Origin: Xenosphaeropsis pyriputrescens
Lineage: Eukaryota; Ascomycota; Leotiomycetes; Phacidiales; Phacidiaceae
Assembly (NCBI GenBank): GCA_022609375.1
Contig: JAGKQE010000033.1
Location: 1 to 64,000 of the forward strand
Reading direction: 5' to 3'
Length of the DNA stretch: 64,000 nt
The position numbers and the translations under genes were made by a program. This document shows positions 12,437 to 24,241 of this stretch, one piece after another (the first letter of the stretch is position 1; each line of letters opens with the position of its first letter). The notes beneath the pieces are model-generated. The model was not told the origin of the DNA and did not search any database. It saw only the letters and a list, made by a program, of their open reading frames with translations.

Positions 12437-13804
12437 GACTGTTGAACTTCGCTGGCAAAGGCGTATATCAGGTGTAATTAATAGGTACACGGCGCGTCAA
12501 GGCGGATGATTGTCAGTGTATTCAAGGTGTATTGTATCGGGTTGAATTAAGCTTGAGAACAAGTGCGTCTGTTGTTGTGATATCCAAATGCGTGAACACA
12601 GCGAGTGTATGCAAAGCCAGAAGCCTCGCAAAGAACTTTGGTGCACGTAGTTGGAAAGGGAAGAGAGGCGGGAAAGGCGGAGAGGTCCAAGGTATATTCA
12701 CAGACAGCAATCGATATGAAAATATCGACAAGCTGCTATGACGATGGGAATGAGTGGTGAACAAAGATTGACGTTGCACGAGCACAACGTTGTTGATGAA
12801 GCTTTGAGGAAGCTCCGTCGTTGGGCGTGGAAGTGAGTAAAGTAAATGAACTCTACCTTCACCTCAGCTTCAGCTTCACCTTCGTTGATAAGTAGAAATG
12901 ATGCTTGCCGTTAGTAGTGGGGTTCGGTAGAGTCTATGAGGCTCTTGTGCATATATACGCGTTACCTATATAGGAAATACAAGCGAGCACTGATAATCCT
13001 TACATAGTACGAGTCTGTTGACCAAGTTCGTAGGCCGCGCAACTCAGCTTGTACGGGGTACGGAGTAATACTTGCCTGGCACAGCCCAACTCCTCCCTTG
13101 AATAAGTACTAAAGTAGTAATAAGTTGTACATAGGTACGTACTTGTGGGCCATCCAATGTACACCGCACCTCTAACGGCAATACATACAGTATGCTGTAA
13201 GGTAATTTCTACATTTCTCCTGGAAAAAGGGTCAAATATTACCCTATGATAAGAATAAAGGTAGAAGTAAAAACAAAGAGACTGTATGTGAAAAAAGGAG
13301 ATACTACAATATCAAGTAACAGTGAGAAATGGCTACAACAAGAGATGACTCAATGGTTGGATAAATAAACCCAAAATGAATGTACGAGTAAATAAAGAAA
13401 TAGAAAATAAATAATAAATAAATGTCTAGACAAAAACCGCATCTTCAGAAACTCCTCCCTGAACCTTGCACTTGACAAGTAGATTGTATGCTCTCCCGTT
13501 GTTAGCAACAATTATTGTATTCATACAAAGTATATAAAACAACATACATGCACTTGCACCATTTGGTAACAATTCAAACATTCATCCGTTGATCTGTTGA
13601 TCTGTTGTTGATCCGACTGGCTGTGTGGTTTAACTGGTTAGACCTTACTGCACCAATTCTAATTTTATGCTTTAACCCTTCCTATCCGTATTACGAACCA
13701 CCATTTAGGTAGACCCAACCATCTCTATCAATCCATCCGTACAAAAGAACACCTGTCGGGCTCCCTTTCTCCTCTTCTCAAGTACCAGTTCACCAAACGC
13801 AAAC
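12437..13804. other. Divergent intergenic region (Pat1 / mannosyltransferase)
   Basis: A 1.4 kb spacer with no coding signal. The stretch 13200-13440 is AT-rich with AATAAATAA words. C/T-rich DNA at 13750-13800 precedes the mannosyltransferase ATG and is probably its leader and promoter-proximal region. Confidence 0.55.
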
Positions 13805-15245
13805 ATGGCAGCTGGCACGGGAAGGTATCTGAGATATATTCTCTTCACTATCATTGTAAGTCACCTCGCAATTCCACAAGAACTCCCCCTCCCTTGATTT
13901 TACAGCATCTCTGTCAATGAGAAGGGGGCTACGACACTGATTGCTCCGTGCAAAATAGGGTCTCAGTGCCGTCTACTTTCTTACCTCTTCATCCCGTCAA
14001 CGCCTTCCAAGTGCCACCGATCTTCTGAACAACGGCAAGCAATGGGCCAAAACACCCTCGACCGATGACTCTGGCGCTGCAGGAGGGTTGACCAGCGATG
14101 CCACCGCTCCAACCACTCCAAACACCCAGTCCAGTCTTCCACCAGCAGCTATTGCAGGAGAGCGCATGAACGCGACCTTTGTCACTCTCGCACGAAACTC
14201 GGATCTCTGGGAAATTGCTCGCTCAATTCGCCAGGTCGAGGATCGATTCAACCGTAAATTTAATTACGACTGGGTCTTCCTGAATGACAAGCCTTTCGAT
14301 GCCAAATTCAAGAAAATCACCACCGCCCTTGTTTCCGGAAAGACACATTATGGAGAGATCCCCAAGGAGCATTGGTCTTTCCCAGATCACATTGATCAGG
14401 ACAAGGCCCGCAAGGTCCGCGAGGATATGGCACAGCGCAAGATCATCTACGGTGACTCCATCAGTTACAGACACATGTGCAGATTCGAGTCTGGATTCTT
14501 CTTCGAACAGGAGCTCATGCTGAACTACGAGTGGTATTGGCGTGTTGAGCCAAGCATTGAGCTTTACTGCGACATCAACTACGACACCTTTAAATACATG
14601 GCGGATAACGGCAAGAAGTACAGTTTCGTGCTCAGTTTGTACGAATATGTCGAGACTATTCCGACTCTCTGGGACAGTGTCAAGAAATTCATGAAAACCC
14701 ACCCAGAGCACATTGTTGAGGGTAACTCGATGGATTTCCTCAGTGATGACGGCGGAGAGACCTACAACCACTGCCATATGGTGAGTATCAAAATCCGTTG
14801 ACTTCGAATAAATGGGCTAACAGAATGCAGTGGTCCAACTTCGAGATCGGTAACCTCAACTGGCTTCGATCTAAGGCATACAGGGACTTCTTCCAGTCCT
14901 TGGATCAAGACGGAGGGTTCTTCTACGAGAGATGGGGTGATGCACCAGTTCACTCCATTGCCGCAGGACTTCTCCTCAAGAAGGAGGAGGTTCATTTCTT
15001 CAACGACATCGCCTACTATCACGTCCCATTCACACACTGCCCCACTGGCGAGCAGACAAGATTGGACCTTAAGTGTCACTGCAATCCCAAGGATAACTTT
15101 GATTGGAAGGGATACTCATGTAAATTCTCCCCCTCTCCCGATCAACCCTGAAAATACTAATGATAATTCCTTAGGCACATCAAGATTCTATGACCTTAAC
15201 GGTCTCGAGAAGCCAGATGGCTACGAAGATGAGCAGGACAACTAG
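13805..15245 (+). CDS. Alpha-1,2-mannosyltransferase, Kre2/Mnt1 (KTR) family, GT15
   Basis: Four exons (13805-13855, 13959-14780, 14831-15119, 15175-15245) join to 410 residues. It is a type II Golgi protein: a short cytosolic tail (MAAGTGRYLRY) and one hydrophobic anchor at about 11-26, then a Ser/Thr/Pro stem to about 60. The GT15 catalytic domain follows, with MNATFVTLARNSDL, RHMCRFESGFFF, WRVEPSIELYCDINYD and WSNFEIGNL; the Glu of the last motif (E296) lines up with the nucleophile proposed for yeast Kre2. It adds alpha-1,2-mannose from GDP-mannose to O- or N-linked glycans in the Golgi. Exon 1 is only 17 codons and ends inside the membrane anchor. The last intron carries a clear ACTAAT branch site. 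Which KTR paralogue this is cannot be decided from the sequence alone. Confidence 0.94.
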
Positions 15246-15747
15246 GAGGGGACTAGATAGCATCATACATTATCTGACAAACCAATGTTTTTATAGTAAA
15301 GGATGCGGTATGGGCAAACAGGTCAAAAGGGGCGTTTTTGGGCAAAGTTGGACTCACATGAAGTTTCTTGTGTGTAAATCTAGGATTGCGTGGCCTGCAC
15401 TGTTTAAGAATCTTGTAACGTTACTTGTTGTAACAACAAGCAATCAACGAATGTATGGAAAACATATTTCTTGAGATGTATTAATCAAATTGGAATCGAT
15501 CCTGGATCTTCTTTTGTACTCGTTTAGGATTTATAATGCGTGATTTGTGACTCGATATTGGCTTTCTCTGCTTGAAAGCGATACTAGCCTGGAATATTCC
15601 TACAGTTGTGCTTGGGGTCCTTTCAACGCCTTCCTGAGTCTATACTACAGCGCCCGGCTTTTGTAACCCGTATGCCTTCCTTCCACGTCGTCTTCCTCTC
15701 ACTCCGCTGCCGCGAATCGCAATTTTCAAGTTGATATGATTGAAAGC
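15246..15747. other. Convergent 3' intergenic region
   Basis: About 500 bp between the stop codons of the mannosyltransferase (+) and S12 (-) genes. Nothing recognised. Confidence 0.5.
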
Positions 15748-16454
15748 TTAGACAGCAGCTGGTTTAGGCTTCTTCGTTCCATACTTTGATCGACTCGTAG
15801 CTCTGTTTCCAACACCACCCTACTGACATTAGCATCCATCCATTCACAAGCCCAACATTCTCCCTTTTCCCTTCCCCCTTCATAGTCCACGGCTCCCTAA
15901 GTCTAGCCCCATCCCTCCCTCCACCCCAGCCTGAAAAGGGGGGGAAAAATAAAAGAACTCACCAAATCCAAAGCCCCTCTGACCAAATGATATCTCACAC
16001 CGGGACAATCCTGAGATCTACCACCGCGCACTAACACAACCGAATGCTGCTGCACGTTATGACCCTCGCCGGGAATGTACGCCGTAACAACCCTGCCGGT
16101 ACTAAGCCTGACCCTAGCCGTCTTCCGCTCGGCGGAATTGGGCTTCTTGGGCTTGGTGATGCCGACCTTGAGGCAGACGCCCTTCTTCTGCGTGGCATTG
16201 TGCTCTGAGAGCGCGGGCGAGATGGGTTTCTGGGCGCGGCGCTTGTGGCGACAGCCCTTGGCGACCTGGGAGAGCGTTGCGGAGAGCGCTGGCGTGGTGG
16301 TGAATGAGCGCGCTGAGCGGGCGAGGATGGAGGTGGAGATGGAGGGTGTCGGGATGGCGAGTTGCGATTGCTTTGGGATTATGGCGCGGGTGCTGCTGAT
16401 CGAGGGGCGGAGGAGCGTCGACGCGATCGTCCGGCGGAGGATGGAGACGCTCAT
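15748..16454 (-). CDS. Mitochondrial small-subunit ribosomal protein S12 (uS12m)
   Basis: Exons 16454-15963 and 15819-15748 join to 187 residues. The N-terminal 60 residues are Arg/Ser/Thr-rich and lack acidic residues, as in a mitochondrial import presequence. The mature part is a full S12: QVAKGCRHKRR, then KKGVCLKV, KPKKPNSAERKTARVRL, the IPGEGHN loop, and HSVVLVRGGRSQDCPGVRYH, ending GNRATSRSKYGTKKPK. S12 sits at the decoding centre and the PNSAERK and GEGHN loops are the universally conserved ones. The start at 16454 gives a presequence of normal length, although a longer upstream frame exists. The 143 bp intron splits the coding region just before the basic tail. Confidence 0.95.
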
Positions 16455-17265
16455 GGTGCCGGTTGGGTTTGTGGTTGTGATAGTCGGGCGTGAGGTCGAT
16501 GATGAATTGGTGCAGCACAATATGAAATTCTTGGTCACGTGAATGCGAGGTTCGGTCTTGGAGATGGGTCTAGACCGGCTTCAGTAATTGCTACAGCCAA
16601 TTGACGATTATCATAGACTTATGGAAGATAGTTAGTGTTTAACTAAATGTTTATTTGATAAGGATGTATCGCAAGCATAGAATATACGTAAACATTGATA
16701 GTCATAAGTATGTGCACCCAATATGGATGATGAAAGTGAGCAAGACAACCACCACACCTACAACACTTCTCTCCAGCACTCACTTATAAACCAAATAAGC
16801 CAAACATTTGTAACTTTCAAGCTTGACTGGTGCAGTGGTCAATTCCCCTTCCCCCAAAACTTGGAATCGTTAAGTACACGGAAAGTAAAACCTGCCAGCA
16901 GGTTTTCTGCAATGAGATACGAGACTGCACTCTCCTATCCATTGATCTTTTGCAGGTTCGAGCTCTGCTCCACCCAAATACTTTTTTTTTGTAATCACAT
17001 TCTTCTCTTTTTGAGAGTGAGGCAGAAGATGTTCATGTTTACCAAAAGCAGTTGTAGTGTCTAAGACATATCTCATTCATAATTCATCATCATACTAACG
17101 AACCTCGAGGTAGTAATGCTATAGTGTCAGTGCAACCCGCAAAGAAATCATAAAACTACCCAATTATGTGCCCGCGAACCTTCTCCCAGCATCCTATGAA
17201 CAAGAGGGGACTGCGCTTTAATCGTTCTATAACCCGTTTCTATGTCTCTTGACGAACAGGCGTAG
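16455..17265. other. Intergenic, with a weak Pol III-like patch
   Basis: Spacer between the karyopherin 3' end and the S12 5' end. At 16828-16989 it holds an A-box-like word, a B-box-like GGTTCGAGCTC and a T9 run, discussed among the findings. No protein-coding gene is supported. Confidence 0.45.
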
Positions 17266-20200
17266 CTACTGCTGGACTTGTTGGGCCAATTCAGTGAGCT
17301 TCTGCTTCTCTTCTTCTGAGAGAGCAGCATATACATCTGAGAAGCCGGCGATGTTCTCATTCGAAACCTAGTGAAGCGTCAGTTTCAACCGGGGAAAGGA
17401 AGTAAAGATCTACATACTTTCATGAAGAACTCTGTCAAATAGGCTTGCGTCTCATCATCGCGCTGTCTGCCAAAAGCAGAGCCCATACCATCACCATATG
17501 CCATCAGATCCGCCTTGGTGCTGCCAAGGCCAAGATCCAATGTACTTGGGAGATCCTCCCAGCCATCATCCTCGCCCTCCTCATCAGCAAATTCTGCAGC
17601 AGCTGCCGCCATAGCCGCATTTTGGGCACCGGAAGCACTCAAGAGCTCCTCAATGAGAACTTTGATGATCTTCAATGGTGCAGGGATGACAGTGTATTTG
17701 TCGGGGTTGGCCTTGGCTTGTGATCTTGTCATGATGCGATTAGATGTAGGAATGATAAGATCGCCCTTCACCATAGTGTTGGCCAAGACCGGGGAGTTAA
17801 GTGTATAGAGCTTAGAAAGTGCAATAACGTTCTGACGAATTTCTTCGTATCCGGCGAAGTGTACGGAGTGCTCCAGCCACTTGCTCAAAACAACCTGCAG
17901 ACCACTCTGGCCGTTGATCTCGATCTGGGTCAGAAACTCAACAACATCCTGGGCACCAACAAGAGATAAACGGGCGAAGACCAGGATGAGAGACTGGATG
18001 AATGGCGCAGCTTCAGCTGTTGCTAGACGAGAAGCAACTGCTTGGAGGAGTTGTGGAAGGAAGGGACCAAGACGCTCCTGGCCAGCCTTTTCAACAAGCT
18101 CAGCAGCAAGACCTCCAACCTCAGAGGCAGCGTTGTCCTCCAAGGTAGGCTTGAGCAGGCGATCGATGATCACAAGACAAACCTCCAATCCATTCCGGTT
18201 ATTCTCATCTTGCCATGCAAAGACCTGGTGATGGTCATGCATAAGCATATACTTGATGGCCTCAACACCCGGTCGCAGAACCTCACCCTCAACTGTGTTC
18301 ATCAACAAACGGTTAAGCTTTGGCATGGCAGTTGCAATGTATCCAGGTGGAAGAGGCTCAGATCCATTTTCGGTCAAAGCACAAAGCATCTCAGTGGCAA
18401 GGGTGGTGAGAGGATCGTCTCCAGTCATGTTTCCAACCTCGAAGGCTCCAGTCAAGGATGGAAGCACTTTACCGCAAAGCGCAGTGTAGGCCTCAGGACC
18501 TAAAGTAGAAAGAGACTCCACGATCTCCTCGAATGTCTCAGTGACCAACATGGTAAGCTGAAAGTTACTGGCTCCATGCTTTGCCATGACGAAGAGAAGG
18601 TCTAATGCGCCGCTACCAGGTGCTAAGCAGACTCTAGAGTCTAGTCTAATTGCAGCTCGAAGAGACTCAACAAGCGTGACCAAAAGATCATCAGCATCCT
18701 CCAAATCGGTCATGTCCTTTGATTCAAGGAATGTAGAGATGGCCGTTGCAATTGGAATCTGGTGGTCAATTGGGGTAGCACCTCCTTCGACGAAACCCTG
18801 GATCGACTTGATACATGCTACCTGTACAACCTCTGATTCGGTCTCGCCAATGGTAGCGATAGTGCGATCAAGTAAAGCAAGCGAAGGGAAAGACTCAGCA
18901 GGGCCAGCTTGGACCAGAATACCAGCCACCAAGTAACCTCGAGCACAGAGAAGGGGCTCATCAGTACGACTGATGGCATAATGAACAAAATCGACATATG
19001 CAGCTAATACTGTTAGCATTTATATCGAGACTGGCTCAAATAGCATACCTGAGAGTTCAGGGGAGACCGCCTTGTCGGTGCATAAGAAGTCATTCATGAG
19101 CTGTGTTAAAAGGAATAGAGTGGCTTCCTTAGTTCTCCAAGTGCTCTCATCACTGGTAAAAAGCATCTTGGTGTATGCCAAGAGACCCTCAAGAGCACCC
19201 TGGTGAAGCCATTCACCAAGCTTGATAAGAAGATCTCCACAAGCAGTACGAGCGGTGTAGTTCGCAGTAACAGAAGTTTCTTCTGCGAGGAAAAGGTTGA
19301 CGTCAATGTCCCATAATCCTTCATCTTCCAGTGGAATTTGCGCATATCCAACAGCCAATTTCATAACATCAATAACCCATGGAGTATTGGCCACGCCTGC
19401 ATTTGCATTCAGTTGGGTCTCGAGTTCTTGCTGTACTGGTGGTGCTCTCAAGCATGACTGGAGGAAATCAAGCTCCTCCAGCACAAGCCAGTCAAGAGTG
19501 TAAGGGATGCCATCTGCATCCTCAAGACGTCCCTGGTGATCATGATCAATGTACATATCCTTGTAAGCACCCTGGATAGTCGAAAGTTCTTCCCAAGTAG
19601 CCGTGAAAAGAACAGGGCTTTGTGGTAGAAGAAGTTGCGGGAAAACAGCGCGAATTTTCATCAGTGTCTTGACAACTTGCAACTTCAAAGCTATGATTCC
19701 ACGCCACTCATCGGTTTGGTCACCGTTGCCCTCGTCGCCAGTTTGTGTGGATGCTGGTAATGGCTTCTTCATGACATCCAAGAAGAATGGCGACCACACG
19801 TTGAGTGCCTCTGCGGCAAATCCCTTTACCTCGACTTCGTGCTCATCCTTCACCATATCCATAATATTGAAAGTCTCCCTGAAAATGGACACAGCCAATG
19901 CTCGGAGGGTAGTCTTTCGGGCATCGTTGATTGAGACGTCGTAGACCGCCTTCAAAATATCCCTGGCGACGGAAAAGAATGTATCTTCGCTCAAGCTGTC
20001 TTCTACAAGATCTGCGAGGACCTTCAAAGCTCCATGTAATTGAGGGTCGGTTGCGGTAGGGATAATATGGAGGAGTGTTGGAAGAAGGGTTGGCCAATGT
20101 TCAGGGAAGTCGACGACAGCGATTTTGCTCACAACAAAACTATAGCCAGATTCAGCACAACCCAATTGTATGAACCAAACAGACATCGTCGCGTGTTCGC

Positions 20201-20624
20201 ATTATCGTATGACAAGCGGTCAAAGGGCGTTCTTTCCAACATGGCAATGAAGAGATGAAGCTTACCTCGCAGCGCTCTTGACCTTGCGGTCATCTTCGGT
20301 TCCCTTTCCAATAGCCAAGTCCAACATTTGCATGCGTAGTTGCTCCTTCGTAGCATCAGCGATAACTATGAGGGGCCCCTCAGACAACTCATCATTACCA
20401 GAAGCCCAAGTGTTTTCGACAAAGGTTCTGAGAAGTAACAAAGCAGATTGGCGAATATTGGGCGAGACACTCTCATGGGAAGCAATGGTCGCCAAGCTTG
20501 TTGGAAAAACCTCATTGCTCTGTAATTGCAGGAGATGAGCTTCGGCCTGTGTTCTTGGGCCTTCGTTGGAGCTCTGGGTATCGGCCAACAACTGCAAGAG
20601 CTGTTCCTCCATGGTTCCCACCAT
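17266..20624 (-). CDS. KAP114: Importin-beta family karyopherin, Kap114/importin-9 type
   Basis: Four exons (20624-20266, 20139-19049, 19003-17418, 17367-17266) join to 1045 residues. The N-terminal 110 residues have the importin-beta N-terminal pattern, with VSPNIRQSALLLLRTFVENTW as the Ran-binding HEAT region. The rest is a run of HEAT-like helical pairs (DFPEHWPTLLPTLL, LADLVEDSL, LLCARGYLVAGILV) with an acidic loop near the C-terminus (FADEEGEDDGWEDLPS). The acidic loop and the FPEHWP repeat are typical of the Kap114/importin-9 group, which imports TBP and histones H2A-H2B. The cargo is inferred from the family. Length agrees with the family. The final 33-residue exon is supported by phase and by its short charged helix. 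It is divergent with the Rev7 gene, 380 bp apart. Confidence 0.9.
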
Positions 20625-21004
20625 CTCTGAATATAATTGACGATTTTCTGCTCTGGCAGTATGATGGGAAACTTGGCGGGTTGCAGAAATCGTGAGTGAA
20701 CAATTCGTGATAATACTTTTTGTTGTGCTTCTTTAAATTCTGGGGGAGACTCGATGCGGCAGTAAATACGCGCTGGGTAATTTTTGGAAGTAGGTGCATT
20801 TGGCGGTGGACGATCCGGGGGCTGGGTATATGATAGCACGTGATGACGCGTTGCACCCCGCCATCGATTAGATAAGGAATCAGCGCGACTGGAAGTGAAA
20901 ATGCGCTGCTGGTTAAAGTACCTATCTACCTCATCTACTTGTTCATGATTAGGATTATCTTGAATATTGCAAGGTAATGTGAGCAACCCCGAGAGCTCAC
21001 GGCC
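20625..21004. promoter_or_regulatory. Shared divergent promoter region (Kap114 / Rev7)
   Basis: Only 380 bp separate the two divergent start codons, so both promoters must lie here or overlap the leaders. No specific factor site is proposed. Confidence 0.5.
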
Positions 21005-21733
21005 ATGGCCACAACAAACATCCTGAACAGTTATCAATCGCTTGTCACAACATTTTCCGACTTCCTCATTGTCGCAATCCACACGATCCTCTACGAACGT
21101 GCCATCTACCCACCAAGCACCTTCATTTCCGCGCGTAAATACAACTTCCCAGTCCGTCAAAACCGGCACCCCAAGGTCTGTCAATGGATCAACGATGCCG
21201 TGTCTGCCGTGGCTGCTCAGCTGTCTCAGGGAACAGTCAGCAAAGTAGTGGTAGTAATATTCTCGGGAGGAGGTGAGGTCATGGAGAGATTCATGTTCGA
21301 CGTTTCCAGATTCCCAAAGGTGCCCGCGGGAGAATCTTTGACAGAATTTGTGCAAGGTGATGGAGGGTTTGGGATCAGCTTGGTTGATGTGGAAGAGCAG
21401 CTGAGGGCTGGCATGAGGAAATTGGCATATTGCGGAGGCAAATTGAGACCACTCCCGGAGGGATGTACTTATACGGTTGCTGTGGAGCTGAGAGACGAAG
21501 CTGAGCCACCTATCGGTGTAAGTCGTAAGCATTCCCCATAGCGTCTGTCACTAATTTATGTACAGCATCCACAATCTTGGGTTCCATCTGAGCCCAATTT
21601 ACAGACTGGTGAGAAGGGGAAGAGCAAAGAAGTGGGAAAGGACTTGGGTGGCGCAAAGAGTTTCCCAGTGCGTACTGTCGAAGCTGGCGAATTCGTGCTA
21701 GAGATGTGGATCGAAGAGGGAAAGTCGAAATAA
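21005..21733 (+). CDS. REV7: Rev7/Mad2B-type HORMA protein, DNA polymerase zeta subunit
   Basis: Exons 21005-21517 and 21566-21733 join to 226 residues. A HORMA domain covers most of the protein: the N-terminal helix and first strand (LVTTFSDFLIVAIHTILYER, then YPPSTFISARKYN), followed by VPVCQ-like (HPKVCQWINDAV) and the MERFMFDVSRFP strand. The last conserved part (FVLEMWIEE) lies in exon 2, which matches the closing seatbelt region of HORMA proteins. Rev7 bridges Rev3 and Rev1 in error-prone translesion synthesis. The 48 bp intron has a GTAAGT donor and a TACAG acceptor. The insert between the domain and the last strand (GEKGKSKEVGKDLGG) is charged and probably disordered. Confidence 0.93.
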
Positions 21734-22420
21734 CATGAGGTTGGCTGAACGAGGGACTAGAAAGTTACCTTTATATGACAAAGCCATGGATCTGCTGTAT
21801 TGCCTTAAGGCCAAACCCAATACATCCATGCAAGGTTTAAAGAGAAGAGTTTGGCGTGTGGTCGGTCAAGGCATTGAAGCAATATATGCAAAGAAGGCTC
21901 AGGGGTTGAGTAGTCTCAATCCGTACCGGAATACATGATCTTTGACAGAAATATCAAGTCACTTCCTGAAATAGCAGGGCTAGGTAATGCTGCAGATTTC
22001 TGCAGATCACATATCTAGAAACACCAACTGACTTCTTCCACGGCACTTTCAAAACGACTTCTGTTTATTTCATGGTATATTCAGAAGCTACAATAAAGTC
22101 GTCTCAAGCAGATACAGGTCGTCACTGCAAGGTCTTTCAAGAAGCAAATAATTAATCTCATTCATTTGTGAATTAGCAAATTACCCTCACAAAATTCCAC
22201 CTAGCAAACACTCTGAGCAATATAAAACCCCTAGAGTCGCGACCATATTCTTATAAAATCCCAAACTCCACGCCGGTGATACAAAGATTAAGCGCTGGTG
22301 GTGACCCTCCCTGCTCCCGAACTACATCACCATGTGAATGCACCCTTCAATATGATGTCAAGAAGGACCTTGATACAAATTACACCACCAAGCACCATGC
22401 CGTCCATCCTCATCTTCCAG
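21734..22420. other. Convergent intergenic region
   Basis: Spacer between Rev7 (+) and the 485-residue orphan (-). No gene supported. Confidence 0.5.
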
Positions 22421-23938
22421 CTAGTTAAAATCATCAAAATCCATATCGCCTCCTAGCATTTGCATCTCCAGATCATCCATGTCATTGAGTACATCAAACG
22501 GCAACAAATCTTCTTCGGGGTGCAGATCAGCAAGGTTAGCTAGTGGATGTTGAGCATGAGCTTCAGCATCGTGCCTGTCAGCATCGCCCGGAGCACCTAT
22601 TTGAGCAAGCAGCTGAGCAGCGTCCCGGCGATCATAACCATGAGGGTCTTGTGCATATTGTCCAGGTCGAAAAGCCTCCATCTGCATGCGTTGCTGCAAG
22701 GCCAGAGCTCGCACTTGGTCTTGGTCGACGGCTCTCCTGCCAGCAGCATCTTGAGCGTGGCCTTGAGCAGCATTGGCCTCTAGACTTGCGCGTCGCATAG
22801 CCCGCAGACCTTGAGCAAGATCTACACCGGGATCATCAGCGGGCAGATGACCTACGTTTTGATTGTAGGGGGGAACAGGGACATTATTTTCGAATAGGAA
22901 TTGTATATCGTCGTCGTTATTCAAATCGAAGTCGTCTTCGTCAATGACAACTGCATTATCCGGATCAGCGAAATACTCGGCGACGTCTCCTTCGTCAAAA
23001 TGACGCTCCAGGAAAGCATCTCCATAGTCTTCTTCTGGGATGTCTGCTCTACGCTCAATATCCTGAATCTCACCACGAAGTCGAGCGACGTTCCTCTCGT
23101 GCTGGGCCTCTGCTTGCTCAGAGCGGCGAAGTTGCTGATTGACGTTTTCCCGGTGCGCGTTATTGCGTGCCTGGAGGATAGGAAAGTGATTGTTCTGTAT
23201 GTGCTCTCTATGCATTCCCTCCAGAAACGCGCGGTGGTTTCTGTTGAGCGCTAGGATGCGCTGGGCGTGATCGAGTTCCCTGTGCAGATCTGCTATATTT
23301 GCGTTCTGTTGTGGTGCCCCGTTTTGCCTGGCTCTGGCTTTGTCTCTAGCTCTAAGAGCAGCTCCGGGTTGTGGTATATCATTATTCATGGGCAGCAGCC
23401 AATTTTCATCTCCAAATTCTCTATTTGGAGGGGCGGGCGGTAGATATGCTGGTATCAATCCGCCTCCGCCGCCTCCCAGAGGACCCACGGGTGCATTTTG
23501 TGCATGAGGGAGGCCGAGTTGATCCAGGTATTGACGGAATCCGGCAAGGTCTTGAAATCTCCCGTCGGCGTTTATCGCTCCAGCTGGCCGATCCAGATTA
23601 GGATTTCGATTAGGTACAGGTGGCCTGTTCAAGTTGAAGGGGGCAGGGTGTGCTGGTTGTGCATCTGCCGGTCTTCCTAACAAGACTGCTCTATCTCGAT
23701 GCAATGGCCGATTTCTTCGTCGACCGCGCATCAATGGTGCTAACTGTCCCAAAAGGTTGCGAATTCCTGGGCGGCGTTCACCATTTGCTGCTGGTACTAG
23801 AGGAGTGTTTAGCTATGTGCCATTACATTCTTTCAAAACGACGAAATTTGACTTACGAGCTGGCTCTGCCGCCTGTGGTCTTGGAGGGGGTGGAATATCG
23901 TCAACTAGAAAAAAATCGTCGAGATCGTGTAAATCCAT
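22421..23938 (-). CDS. Conserved-looking orphan protein, Ala/Gln/Pro-rich with coiled coil
   Basis: Exons 23938-23857 and 23796-22421 join to 485 residues. I do not recognise a family. The N-terminus (MDLHDLDDFFLVDDIPPPPR) is acidic then proline-rich. The region around residues 155-240 is a charged, Gln/Arg/Glu/His-rich helix that should form a coiled coil. It is followed by a very acidic stretch (DNAVVIDEDDFDLNNDDD), an Ala/Asp/Gln-rich helical region, and an acidic tail ending DFDDFN. The 60 bp intron has a GTAAGT donor. It lies 303 bp downstream of an RBR ubiquitin ligase on the same strand. A splice fusion of the two was tested and falls out of frame, so they are listed separately. The role is unknown; a partner of the ligase is speculation. 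Confidence 0.75.
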
Positions 23939-24241
23939 TATAGCGTGTCGTCTGTGGAGATTAATGTCATGGCGGCCGTAACGTTCAGCTACTTAGATAT
24001 GATATGTAAGCTATTATACCATCCATGTAGGGCTTGGAAATTGTGATGAGGAGTCCAATAGTAGGGCATAATTTGCCATGAGTCCACATTTATAGAAGCC
24101 ATGCATGCGCCAAAATTATTTGATGATTTTGTCACCTATCTGGAGTCTAAATGTGGTACTCGTGGTCTCATTATGGTCCCAAAGATATGGAAAGCAAAGA
24201 AAAGTAAAAGAGAGAGCAAACTGCGTGTTCAGGAGCCATGG

